A stretch of DNA of 64,000 bases from assembly GCF_000420865.1 (NCBI RefSeq), contig NZ_ATVT01000008.1, positions 1 to 64,000 on the forward strand, read 5' to 3'. A program made the position numbers and the translations under genes. The DNA comes from Butyrivibrio sp. XPD2006. Lineage in GTDB: Bacteria > Bacillota > Clostridia > Lachnospirales > Lachnospiraceae. Positions 9,156-17,146 of the stretch are shown in pieces. The number at the start of each line of letters is the position of its first letter. The stretch's first letter is position 1. The notes beneath the pieces were generated by a model, which was not told where the DNA came from, did no database searches, and saw only the letters and a program-made list of their open reading frames with translations.

Positions 9156-10184
9156 TTACGCAAGTTCTGCAATTTCAAGAAGGAGTCTCTCTGTGTCCTC
9201 CCATCCAAGGCAGGGATCAGTGATTGATTTGCCGTAGATGCCTTCGCCGATCTTCTGGCAGCCTTCTTCGATGTAACTCTCGATCATTACGCCCTTGACG
9301 AGATTCTTGATGTCAGAGTTGAGATTTCTTGAATGGAGTACCTCTTTTACAATTCTTATCTGTTCTTTGAACTGTTTGTTTGAATTGTTGTGGTTGGCAT
9401 CAATGATGGCAGCCGGGTTAACAATTTCTCTCTGCTCGTAGAGCTTAAGAAGTAGGCTAAGATCCTCATAGTGGTAGTTTGGAAGTGACTGACCGTGCTT
9501 ATTGTTGGAGCCTCTGAGTACACAGTGAGCAAGAGGATTGCCGTTGGTATTGACTTCATAACCTCTGTAAACAAAGGTGTGTGGCTGCTGAGCAGCATAT
9601 ACGGAATTAAGCATTACGCTTAAGGTTCCGCTGGTTGGATTCTTCATTCCGGCAGGAACATCAAAGCCGCTGGCGGTCATTCTGTGCTCCTGGTCCTCGA
9701 CGCTTCTGGCACCGATAGCCACATAGGAGAGGATATCAGCGACGTAACCCCAGTTCTCGGGGTAGAGCATTTCGTCTGCGGCTGTAAGACCGGACTCCTC
9801 GATGGCCTTGATCTGCATGTGTCTCATAGCTACGAGACCTGCTCTGAAATCAGTCTTGCCTTCAGGATCAGGCTGTGATGTGATTCCCTTGTAGCCGTCA
9901 CCTGTTGTACGAGGTTTGTTGGTATATATTCTGGGGATAAGGATAAGCTTGTCCTTAACTTTCTCATTGACTTTGCCAAGACGTGATACATAATCGCAGA
10001 CAGCATCTTCATTGTCGGCAGAGCATGGACCTACGACAACAAGAAACTTGTCACTCTTACCTGTGAAGACGTCAGCAATCATGGCATCTCTTTCTTTTTT
10101 GAGGGCTGTGAGCTCCTTGCCAAGAGGGTACTCCTGTCTGATCTCTTCAGGAGTAGGGAGCTTCTGTATATATTCAAAAGACAT
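9156..10184 (-). CDS. aroF: 3-deoxy-7-phosphoheptulonate (DAHP) synthase, class I
   Basis: A 342-residue enzyme that condenses phosphoenolpyruvate and erythrose 4-phosphate in the first step of the shikimate pathway. It carries VVVGPCSAD (metal/PEP site), PRIYTNKPRTTGDGYKG with the PRT substrate-binding motif, GARSVEDQEHR, FDVPAGMKNPTSG and the metal-binding IDANHNNSNK block, all typical of the AroF/G/H type. The start is the ATG at 10184, 6 bases after GGAGGA. A longer reading begins 12 codons upstream but spans this site. Single gene. Which E. coli paralogue it matches cannot be told, so the symbol is generic. Confidence 0.93.
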   Translation of the reverse strand: MSFEYIQKLPTPEEIRQEYPLGKELTALKKERDAMIADVFTGKSDKFLVVVGPCSADNEDAVCDYVSRLGKVNEKVKDKLILIPRIYTNKPRTTGDGYKGITSQPDPEGKTDFRAGLVAMRHMQIKAIEESGLTAADEMLYPENWGYVADILSYVAIGARSVEDQEHRMTASGFDVPAGMKNPTSGTLSVMLNSVYAAQQPHTFVYRGYEVNTNGNPLAHCVLRGSNNKHGQSLPNYHYEDLSLLLKLYEQREIVNPAAIIDANHNNSNKQFKEQIRIVKEVLHSRNLNSDIKNLVKGVMIESYIEEGCQKIGEGIYGKSITDPCLGWEDTERLLLEIAELA

Positions 10185-10229
10185 TTCTATTCCTCCGATT
10201 CTAAATAGTCCGTGTTTCACTATAGCACT

Positions 10230-12092
10230 TTAAACTGGAAAAGTAAATAGTGATCTTACCTTTTTATTTAAAGCATCATAATCTTTGTTTTTAACAAGTG
10301 CTTCAACGATTTCCCTGTCCTGTACCGAACACTCCGGAATAGGAAGCTGTTCAAGGCAGGAGCGCAGTACTTTGAAGTTTCTGAACCTGTTTTTGTAGTA
10401 GAAACTGATTATATCAGAATTAAGTACAGCCATGATATATGCCGGGCTGTATCCATCTATTTCCGGAATCATGATATTGGCACTGTTAAGAGAAAGTAGC
10501 CCATCCACATCCATGGCGACTATCGGTTCATCAGCAATGAAGCGGTAAAAGAGCTTGCCCTTTGCACGATAAAATCTTTCGGGGGCGCATTGCTGGAATC
10601 TCTCCGGCGCAAATTGTATGTAGCGCCTGGCAGCTGAAATAGAGTACTTCTCAATATCTTTTCCCGTAACAATAGGTTCATAGCCCGGAAGCGGCATGTC
10701 TGATATCAGAGTCTTATTGGAGCCGGTGACTATTCCAAGTGCAAATTCTGCATTGCCCTTTAAAGTAAAGTGAGGAACAGACTCAATCTTCCTGATAAGA
10801 GAGTAGTCTTTATCATCACAAAGGATGTGAAAACTGCTGGGCCTTAGTCTTTCTGAAGCAGCTTCAAAGCTTTTTTTTATGATGAGCTCAGATTTTACTG
10901 TTTTTGAAAAAGAGACTTTCGTAGTATCTTCCTGGTTCTTGGAGCATTTCTTTTTCAACGTCAGAATAATGCATGGGCACTGTACTTTATCAAATACTTC
11001 TCCAAGATAGCTTATAGAGCAGATCTGTGCTTTATCAAGCATGAGAGAACGGATTGCAGCGTGCATCCTGACATCCAGGATGGATTCCGGAAGGAGAAAA
11101 GACATCACTCCGTTATCAGAAAGCATTTGAAGGCTCTTTTCTATAAATAATGAAAATGATTCGGGGGTACCTGTTCCGTTATAGGAAACAAAGTGCTCTT
11201 TTAAGACTTTCTGCTCATCCTTTGGGTACACATAACCCCAGGGAGGATTACCGATTATATAGTCAAAAGATTCTTTTGAAAAAAATTTCAATGAATCCTG
11301 CAACATAATATTCTGTTTGATTGTATCTAAAGTAGAAGAGGTCCTGATGGAGTATTTCAGGACTAAATTGATCCTTGCTATGGCTACTGCCATCGGGTCG
11401 ATGTCCGAGCCATAAACGTTCTCGGGTGGAAACTCATCCGGCAGCCGCAGGAGAAAATTACCTGTGCCACAGGAAGGGTCAATTATCTTCACACCAAAAG
11501 GCATGGTTTCAGGGAGCGCCTCATGGACAATCCTGTCCACCACGAAGAAAGGAGTATAGTAGGAACCGGTGGATTTCTTTTCCCCAAGACGGCGGAGCGA
11601 AATATAGAGCATTCCCAAAGTATCCTCCCCCTCAACGAACATCAGAGGATACTCGTCCAAAAGACTTATGGGAAGGGGTGACGGCTCTTTTCCCAAAAGG
11701 GAACATGCAACGCCCGCCGGGATGTCTTTTGCTTTACAAAAAGAACGTGCATAGGTGGAGATGATATCCCAAACAGGGATCTGAGTGCTCTCGAGATTCC
11801 TTATAAGGGATTTTATTATTGGATAATTTGGAGATGAGCTGTCGATGTAGGACCCCGGCAAATAGTTACTGTTTATTCTGGTCTTGTTGCGACGGCTTTT
11901 TAGATAAACGGAATCATCCAGTTTTTTATGGACTTCCATTATTTTTTCTTTTGAAAATATATAGGGAGATTTGGAGATGCATGGAAGTTTTCCAAGTTTG
12001 ACCCAGTTCTTGACTGTGGCCTTAGAAATTCCCAGAATCTCAGAGACCTCCGATAAGTTGAAGTTTTCGTTAAGTGCTGCATTTTTGTTCAT
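10230..12092 (-). CDS. HTH-domain N6-adenine DNA methyltransferase (Eco57I/TaqI-like)
   Basis: A 620-residue protein. Residues about 12-45 form a MerR/excisionase-type helix-turn-helix (LSEVSEILGISKATVKNW). About 170-400 is an N6-adenine methylase with SAM motif DPSCGTGNFLLRLP and catalytic motif NPPWGY, and the C-terminal 200 residues resemble a TaqI-like target-recognition domain (PIVTGKDIEKY, LNSDIISFYYKNRFRNFKVLR). No PD-(D/E)XK nuclease motif or partner restriction gene was seen, so it appears to be an orphan methylase, perhaps regulatory. No Shine-Dalgarno precedes the ATG, and a predicted promoter puts +1 at the ATG itself (leaderless). An in-frame HTH on a methylase is unusual. Confidence 0.82.
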   Translation of the reverse strand: MNKNAALNENFNLSEVSEILGISKATVKNWVKLGKLPCISKSPYIFSKEKIMEVHKKLDDSVYLKSRRNKTRINSNYLPGSYIDSSSPNYPIIKSLIRNLESTQIPVWDIISTYARSFCKAKDIPAGVACSLLGKEPSPLPISLLDEYPLMFVEGEDTLGMLYISLRRLGEKKSTGSYYTPFFVVDRIVHEALPETMPFGVKIIDPSCGTGNFLLRLPDEFPPENVYGSDIDPMAVAIARINLVLKYSIRTSSTLDTIKQNIMLQDSLKFFSKESFDYIIGNPPWGYVYPKDEQKVLKEHFVSYNGTGTPESFSLFIEKSLQMLSDNGVMSFLLPESILDVRMHAAIRSLMLDKAQICSISYLGEVFDKVQCPCIILTLKKKCSKNQEDTTKVSFSKTVKSELIIKKSFEAASERLRPSSFHILCDDKDYSLIRKIESVPHFTLKGNAEFALGIVTGSNKTLISDMPLPGYEPIVTGKDIEKYSISAARRYIQFAPERFQQCAPERFYRAKGKLFYRFIADEPIVAMDVDGLLSLNSANIMIPEIDGYSPAYIMAVLNSDIISFYYKNRFRNFKVLRSCLEQLPIPECSVQDREIVEALVKNKDYDALNKKVRSLFTFPV

Positions 12093-12098
12093 ATTTAC

Positions 12099-12127
12099 AT
12101 TATTAATTGGAAAATACCAAAATGCAA
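12099..12127 (-). promoter_or_regulatory. predicted promoter of the methylase gene (leaderless)
   Basis: On the minus strand TTGCAT (12127-12122), a 17-base spacer and AATAAT (12104-12099). The last -10 base is 7 bases before the A of the start codon at 12092, so +1 would fall on the ATG. This agrees with the missing ribosome binding site. Confidence 0.5.
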
Positions 12128-12128
12128 G

Positions 12129-12156
12129 TGCAAAACCAAAGCTGATGCTGTATAAT
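12129..12156 (+). promoter_or_regulatory. predicted promoter of the propeller-protease operon
   Basis: A perfect -10 TATAAT at 12151-12156 with a weak TGCAAA at 12129-12134 (16-base spacer). It is divergent from, and overlaps, the methylase promoter region. Confidence 0.5.
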
Positions 12157-12213
12157 GCAATAGTTTGAGTGCATTTTTAAATAAAAAAATATAAGTGTAG
12201 GGAATGGAAATTT

Positions 12214-13779
12214 ATGAAAAAGAAAGATGGCGGAAAACTGATAATAATTATAGCTTTGGCTGCAGTAATTACTTTGGCTCTTGTTTTGGGATACAGGTTC
12301 CTGAAATTTACAAACGGACCGGCTGCAAACAAGATGAAAGATATTGTCAGATACACATTTGGACTTGGTGATGATTCTGATCTTAATAAGGAACCTTACG
12401 AGTATAAGCAGCAGAGCAGCAGAACGTATAAAGGTAAGAAACTCTATCAGAGCTGCGGATATATTTATAACGACAGTGGCGTGGTTCTTGCTGATTACCA
12501 GGTGGGAAACAGTTACGGACTTCAGATCTCTTTTGACATAGACAGAAAAAGAGGTGTGTTCATAAATGACTCTAAAGGTTACATAATAAATGCAGATCTT
12601 GGGATTGAGAAAACCATTGATAATTGTAACTATATCACTATCTGCTACGAAGGTGATTATGTCTGCTACAGTCAGGAAGGAACTCTGTATATTTATGACG
12701 TTATGACAAGAGAGGAGAGTCGTATAACTGACGAGGAAACGGCAGGATTCAATCCTACATTATCGCCGGATGGAAGAACTGTTCTCTTTACAAGTTTAAA
12801 AAAGGGTACCGATGTATTGTATATCGGCGGACTTGACAGGGATGTTACCGAGATTGCAACTGCAGATGAAAATACATCATTTTATACAAGAGCAGTCTCT
12901 GATGATGGTTTGACCTGCTATTATGAGTGCAGATATGGCGATGAAGATGGAATTTATGTTTATCACGACGGTAAAATGAAAAGGATAAGCACCAGAAGAA
13001 CAAGTTCATGCTACTTTGACAGAGAGTGCAAGAAGATCCTCGTTTCAGATGATAAGGAAGCTTTCTATTATGACACTTCTCTTAAGGAGAGAGTCGTACT
13101 TGTTGATAAAGGGTATAGCAGGTATATAAACATCTTTGGTACAGACTTTTGTCAGTCAGATATTTTTGAGGGAATGTATATTGTTGATACAAACAGCTTC
13201 TCGGATGTGGCTATGATATCCACCGGTGAAGAAGTATATGCTCTTCAGGGTGATAAGCCAAAGGCTGTTTTGCTTGCAGAAGATGTCATTTTTCCAAGAT
13301 ATGGCATAACAGCTGAGGGACCTGTATGTATTTACAAAGACGATGAGAAACTGATGAAATCTGTAAATATTAACGGAGAGGCTGTTAAGACTGAAATTAT
13401 TTCAGATGTATCAAGGATGGATAATCTTGTGATGACAGAGGATCTGTCAGCAGGCTATTATGATCAGGGCGAGAATAATGACGAGGGAGCGTATTCAGAT
13501 TTTCTTTACAGCTTTAAAGTAGGCGAGGAACCTAAACGTATAAAAGAAATAGGAAATAATATATTTGAACCTGTAAGGTGGGATAAATTTACAAAAAAAT
13601 GCTATTATATAAGTGGCGGAAACCTTTATTCCATGAATGGTGACGGAACCGATGAGAAGCTTATTGGGGAAGGATTTTCAAGCTTCACATTCTTCTTTGG
13701 AGGCGATGAAGTGCCTGTTGTTGAGGATGCAGATCGCGCTGAATACCTCATCATTGGTGGAGAGGTTTACAAGAAGTAA
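12214..13779 (+). CDS. membrane-anchored beta-propeller protein (TolB/WD40-like)
   Basis: A 521-residue protein with an N-terminal membrane anchor (about 9-28, IIIIALAAVITLALVLGYRF after a Lys-rich start) and an extracellular part that reads as repeated four-stranded blades. The clearest is FNPTLSPDGRTVLFTSLKKGTDVLYIGGLDRDVTEI, with later VSDDGLTCYYECRYGDEDGIYVY and YYISGGNLYSMNGDGTDEKLI, like TolB/DPP6 N-terminal propellers. No catalytic motif was found. A scaffold or ligand-binding role is likely but the partner is unknown. First gene of a three-gene operon with two cysteine-peptidase-like genes 12 bases apart. Confidence 0.72.
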   Translation: MKKKDGGKLIIIIALAAVITLALVLGYRFLKFTNGPAANKMKDIVRYTFGLGDDSDLNKEPYEYKQQSSRTYKGKKLYQSCGYIYNDSGVVLADYQVGNSYGLQISFDIDRKRGVFINDSKGYIINADLGIEKTIDNCNYITICYEGDYVCYSQEGTLYIYDVMTREESRITDEETAGFNPTLSPDGRTVLFTSLKKGTDVLYIGGLDRDVTEIATADENTSFYTRAVSDDGLTCYYECRYGDEDGIYVYHDGKMKRISTRRTSSCYFDRECKKILVSDDKEAFYYDTSLKERVVLVDKGYSRYINIFGTDFCQSDIFEGMYIVDTNSFSDVAMISTGEEVYALQGDKPKAVLLAEDVIFPRYGITAEGPVCIYKDDEKLMKSVNINGEAVKTEIISDVSRMDNLVMTEDLSAGYYDQGENNDEGAYSDFLYSFKVGEEPKRIKEIGNNIFEPVRWDKFTKKCYYISGGNLYSMNGDGTDEKLIGEGFSSFTFFFGGDEVPVVEDADRAEYLIIGGEVYKK

Positions 13780-13791
13780 GGTATATTTTTC

Positions 13792-14421
13792 ATGAAAAAA
13801 CCATATGGGGGCATTACAAACGTATCTAAATATCTGTTGGAACAGTATGGCGATAAGGGTGTTCTGGTCAAAAGAGGCAGATCCATCCTTATGAATCAGA
13901 TGTCCATGGAGCAGATCAGCGGTCGCAGGACAAGGAACTGCTCTGTGGTGGCTGTAGCCAGGGTCGTGGATTACTATCGTCAGACAATGAAGCTGCCCGG
14001 AATCCCCGAGGATATCCATGTGCTTTACAGATTTGTCGAGGAAGTGGCCCAGGCCTACGGCTATACCGATAAAAGAGGTACTATGCCGTTTTTTATCGCC
14101 GGAATTACCAGAGAGACTTTCAAGCAGTATGGCATTAAGGCCAGATGCAGGGGAGTATACGTCTGGAGCTTTGAAAAGCATGTGGTCAGAGAGATATCGG
14201 CCGGACGTCCTGTTATCATGAACATCGCCAGAGGGTTTTATAAGGACCACACAATAGTTGTGGCCGGCTACAGTATATGGAAGGTTGGGGACAAGCTTTA
14301 TCCGATGCTGAGAGTTATTGACGGCTGGAAGAGTGGTATCCACTATATAGATTACGAGGCGTTTTCAACAGATATTTCACAGTCAATATTTGGTTCTTTT
14401 AACACAACCATCATTTCTTAA
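13792..14421 (+). CDS. C39-like cysteine peptidase domain protein
   Basis: A 209-residue protein with a papain-fold triad of the peptidase C39-like type: Cys in RTRNCSVVAVARVVDYYR (about residue 50), His in KDHTIVVAGYSIW and Asp in LRVIDGW. No signal peptide or membrane segment is evident, so it is probably cytoplasmic or exported by an unseen route. It does not sit on an ABC transporter, unlike bacteriocin-processing C39 domains. It lies between the propeller gene (12-base gap) and a secreted C1 peptidase (11-base gap). Its substrate is unknown, and structural use without proteolysis is possible. Confidence 0.68.
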   Translation: MKKPYGGITNVSKYLLEQYGDKGVLVKRGRSILMNQMSMEQISGRRTRNCSVVAVARVVDYYRQTMKLPGIPEDIHVLYRFVEEVAQAYGYTDKRGTMPFFIAGITRETFKQYGIKARCRGVYVWSFEKHVVREISAGRPVIMNIARGFYKDHTIVVAGYSIWKVGDKLYPMLRVIDGWKSGIHYIDYEAFSTDISQSIFGSFNTTIIS

Positions 14422-14432
14422 GAGGGCTTGAA

Positions 14433-16262
14433 ATGAAAAAGAAAACCGGTATCATCCTGGCAGTAGTTCTTGTGTTTGCAGTAGCCGCCTGTGCTTGTGC
14501 ATTTGTGATGTTGCGGCCAAAAAGTCCGGCCAATCCATCCAGGAGAGATGATGCGCAGATAGCAGGCGTATCAGGCGATGAAGATCTGGAAGCTGTTGTT
14601 GGACAAGACACCGGCAGCACAGATACCGTGACGAAAGCAGACGAAGCTAAGGAGAGTACTCCGGCGCTTACCGAAAGCGTTGTCCAGCAGAATGCGAACA
14701 AGCCTCTTAGTGATGACGTTGAAGTTGTCAGTGAGCTCAGCCTCAATGAGGCTGTTGTTATGGGGGACGGTGATATCGGCACCTTCTATGGCGATGAAGA
14801 GTTTAAGGACGTTGTACCGGTGGACATTAACTCTTTTTCCGCATCGGATATTCCATCCAAATACGATTCAAGAGATGTAGACGGCAAGAGATATGTGACG
14901 GCTGTTAAAGACCAGGGTTACTCATACCTTTGCTGGACCTATGCAGCTATGGGAGCTTGCGAAAGTGATATATTAAAGCACCATCCGGATATCGGATTCA
15001 ATGATATAAACCTGTCAGAGAAGCATCTTGCTTACTATAACATGCATGAGGCTCCGGGATCTTTAGCCGGAGGAATAGACGGAGACTGGCGAGTATTTGT
15101 AAATGATGTAGGGGAACCCGATGCTTTTGTAGTTGATGCTGACACAGGATATATCGCGACCGGAGGTGTTACGAATTTTGTTATCAGCATACTCTCAGCA
15201 TGGAAGGGGCCTGTTGATGACACAGGAGCAGATTCATTTAAGAGTCTGTACGGAAGCTATTATCTGTTTACAGACAATACGGATAAACCATCTGATGCGT
15301 ATTCGGGGAATTACCACGTGCAAAGCGTTCTGCAGATGCCGTCAAATATCAATAACAATACTTTGATCAAACAGATGATAATGGAGCACGGCTCGGCGAC
15401 AGTTGGCGTATGTGCAGATGGCAAGTTCTTTAAAGACCACAGCAGCACACTTTATTCAACATTTGGAGGAGAGACTCCAGCGACAGCCGATCATGAGGTT
15501 CTGATCATCGGATGGGACGATGACTACAGCGCATCCAATTTTAAGTATACTCCTGAGGGAGACGGAGCATGGCTTTGCAGAAACAGCTGGGGAGATGGCT
15601 CGGGACAGGGCGGATGCTTCTATCTGTCATATTATGACGAGACCACAGCCATCAGCAATGCAGCCTCTTATGATGTGGTGCTCAGGGATGAAGATGACTG
15701 GTATGACAACAACTATCAGGTTGGCGGATTCATAACCAACAATGTGAGTACACTTGATGATGCGTTAAACACTGCCAAAGCGTATTCTGCTTCTTCAAAT
15801 CCTTATGGTGTGTTGTATACTGCACAGTCCGATGAGGAGCTTAAGGCAATAGGCATAATGGCATTTGACCTCTACCAGCAATATGAGATAAGCATTTACA
15901 TTGATCCCGTAATAGAGGGCAATGATCTTACCTGCGGCGGAAAAGAGCCTGTTCTGACCCAAAAGGTATCTGCAATCAGCGGAGGATATCACACCTTTGA
16001 ACTGGATGAGGCAATTGATCTGAAAGAAGGAGATAACTTCTTTGTACTTGTAAAGCCTCACACCAAGGGAAGACTTGCCTTTGAGAAAGCCGGTGAGACA
16101 ATGAGTGATCCGTGCTATGATGAATGGGACAATCTCACCGGTAATATTGACAATAATTATACAGCAAGCGGACAAAGCTTTTATATATCAGATGACGGGA
16201 ATTCAATGATAAGGCAGGATGATAAGGACTTCTTTGTCAAGGCTTATACCGTTAACAAGTAA
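14433..16262 (+). CDS. secreted papain-family (C1) cysteine peptidase, probable lipoprotein
   Basis: A 609-residue exported protein. The N-terminus is a signal with a possible lipobox ending at C20 (VAAC), then a linker to about residue 130. The peptidase domain carries the oxyanion Gln and nucleophile in VKDQGYSYLCWTYAAMGA (Q161, C167), His in ADHEVLIIGWDDDY (about 355) and Asn in CRNSWGDG (about 384), so the active site is complete. The C-terminal about 190 residues (from DNNYQVGGF) resemble the lectin-like domain that follows C1 peptidases in clostridia. Last gene of the propeller/C39-like operon, with a strong terminator behind it. Confidence 0.85.
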   Translation: MKKKTGIILAVVLVFAVAACACAFVMLRPKSPANPSRRDDAQIAGVSGDEDLEAVVGQDTGSTDTVTKADEAKESTPALTESVVQQNANKPLSDDVEVVSELSLNEAVVMGDGDIGTFYGDEEFKDVVPVDINSFSASDIPSKYDSRDVDGKRYVTAVKDQGYSYLCWTYAAMGACESDILKHHPDIGFNDINLSEKHLAYYNMHEAPGSLAGGIDGDWRVFVNDVGEPDAFVVDADTGYIATGGVTNFVISILSAWKGPVDDTGADSFKSLYGSYYLFTDNTDKPSDAYSGNYHVQSVLQMPSNINNNTLIKQMIMEHGSATVGVCADGKFFKDHSSTLYSTFGGETPATADHEVLIIGWDDDYSASNFKYTPEGDGAWLCRNSWGDGSGQGGCFYLSYYDETTAISNAASYDVVLRDEDDWYDNNYQVGGFITNNVSTLDDALNTAKAYSASSNPYGVLYTAQSDEELKAIGIMAFDLYQQYEISIYIDPVIEGNDLTCGGKEPVLTQKVSAISGGYHTFELDEAIDLKEGDNFFVLVKPHTKGRLAFEKAGETMSDPCYDEWDNLTGNIDNNYTASGQSFYISDDGNSMIRQDDKDFFVKAYTVNK

Positions 16263-16270
16263 AAAAGGAC

Positions 16271-16306
16271 ATTAAAAAAGAAGACTTAAGGTCTTCTTTT
16301 TTAATG
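16271..16306 (+). terminator. terminator after the C1 peptidase gene
   Basis: ATTAAAAAAGAAGAC (16271-16285) pairs with GTCTTCTTTTTTAAT (16291-16305), a 15-base stem with a 5-base loop and internal T run. It lies just upstream of the first structured element. Confidence 0.85.
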
Positions 16307-16320
16307 GTTTCACAAGATTT

Positions 16321-16410
16321 TTTTGGGAGGAGGGCAGTTTAATGGGGAGTTAAACTGCCCAGGTATGAAAAAAGTTTTGTTGGGGGAGTGAGAATTTTGT
16401 TCTCACAATG
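16321..16410 (+). repeat. two-hairpin structured element, copy 1
   Basis: Order: GGGAGGA, then hairpin A with a perfect 10-base stem GGGCAGTTTA/TAAACTGCCC (16332-16341 with 16351-16360) closing on loop TGGGGAG, then a linker at 16361-16387 containing GGTATGAAAAAAG, then hairpin B GTGAGAA/TTCTCAC (16388-16394 with 16400-16406). The linker and loop A recur in copy 2, while both stems have different sequences that still pair. That pattern suggests selection for RNA (or cruciform) structure. The rest of the 303-base gap 16263-16565 holds the upstream terminator and the next gene's promoter. Confidence 0.7.
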
Positions 16411-16506
16411 TATATCGGAGAATGAAGCTTTTACTTTATAGTTAATTATAAATAAATATATACGAAATTACGACAATAAATTTGTGCACAATGTAGGAAC
16501 AAGCGT

Positions 16507-16535
16507 TTGAAATATGTGAAAAAGTATGTTATATT
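16507..16535 (+). promoter_or_regulatory. promoter of the small gene at 16566
   Basis: TTGAAA (16507-16512), 17-base spacer, TATATT (16530-16535), with an extended -10 TG at 16527-16528. It lies downstream of structured element copy 1, so that element is not in this gene's leader. Confidence 0.65.
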
Positions 16536-16565
16536 GTGTTTAGATTAAAGAAAGGCACAAGATAT

Positions 16566-16856
16566 ATGAATAAGAACGAAAAAGAATTGGAACAGATCAG
16601 TACAACAGACAAATTAAAAGCTTTAAAGGCTCTTAAAGAAGCCGGACTTCGCGTTGAACTTAGCAGCAGTGGGGTCCCTACAGTTGTCTGTGTTTCACCT
16701 CTTGATATCGATAAGGAAATAAAGAATGTACGTAAGGTCCTTCAGGGCCTTCGCTACAACGGAAGCTTCGGAGTAAGAGGACCCAGGAAGACAGATCAGA
16801 TATCCGGAGAAGATGTAACTGAAAAGAAAGAAGAAGGAGAAGCAATCCCCGCATAA
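16566..16856 (+). CDS. small protein of unknown function
   Basis: A 96-residue soluble protein with no family I recognise. The N-terminal half is helical and Lys/Glu-rich (KLKALKALKEAGLRVELSSS). A middle segment PTVVCVSPLDIDKEIKNVRKVLQGLRYNGSFGVRGPR looks ordered, and the tail is acidic. AAAGAAAGG precedes the ATG at 16566. An upstream TTG at 16536 overlaps the -10 region and cannot be the start if that promoter is right. It has its own promoter and is flanked on both sides by the structured element. Confidence 0.7.
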   Translation: MNKNEKELEQISTTDKLKALKALKEAGLRVELSSSGVPTVVCVSPLDIDKEIKNVRKVLQGLRYNGSFGVRGPRKTDQISGEDVTEKKEEGEAIPA

Positions 16857-16875
16857 CAACCTTCCGCAATAAAAA

Positions 16876-16895
16876 GGCACCTGCAAGCAGGTGCC
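16876..16895 (+). terminator. hairpin after the small gene
   Basis: GGCACCTGC (16876-16884) pairs with GCAGGTGCC (16887-16895). The stem is strong but followed by ATGATTTT rather than a clean T run, so termination may be partial and transcription could enter structured element copy 2. Confidence 0.55.
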
Positions 16896-16900
16896 ATGAT

Positions 16901-16990
16901 TTTGGGAGGAGGGGTCGATTAGTGGGGAGCCAATCGACCCGGTATGAAAAAAGTTTTGTTGGGGGAGTCAGAAGTTTGTTACTTCTGATA
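16901..16990 (+). repeat. two-hairpin structured element, copy 2
   Basis: Same layout as copy 1: GGGAGGA, hairpin A GGGTCGATT/AATCGACCC (16912-16920 with 16932-16940) with TGGGGAG in the loop, an almost identical linker (16941-16966), and hairpin B TCAGAAGT/ACTTCTGA (16968-16975 with 16981-16988) with a 5-base loop. Stem bases differ from copy 1 at most positions but remain paired. The following bases to 17146 are AT-rich and contain the cbiD promoter. Confidence 0.7.
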
Positions 16991-17072
16991 TGTTAATATC
17001 TTACTTGCTAAATTTGGACAAATTATGGACGATTTATAAAGAAAGCATAAAGTAATTCGAAATAATAAATAA

Positions 17073-17103
17073 TTGTCTAACGAAATTGAGTATATAGTAT
17101 AAT
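17073..17103 (+). promoter_or_regulatory. putative cbiD promoter
   Basis: TATAAT at 17098-17103 with TTGTCT at 17073-17078 (19-base spacer, longer than ideal). The region contains no cobalamin riboswitch signature. Confidence 0.4.
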
Positions 17104-17146
17104 TGATTATAGAAACTATAATGATATCTATTGCGAGGGGATTTGT

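Noticed and set aside
8192..12092. Integrated mobile element suggested by a recombinase and a nearby methylase
   Set aside because: The genes between are housekeeping (DAHP synthase), there are no att-like repeats or phage genes, and the recombinase lacks key residues.
16343..16353. Tiny reading frame after GGGAGGA in structured element copy 1
   Set aside because: Copy 1 gives ATG-GGG-AGT-TAA and copy 2 a different GTG frame, so no peptide is conserved; the hairpin explains the conservation better.
16991..17146. Cobalamin riboswitch before cbiD
   Set aside because: The region is AT-rich with a promoter only; none of the conserved B12-box sequences is present.
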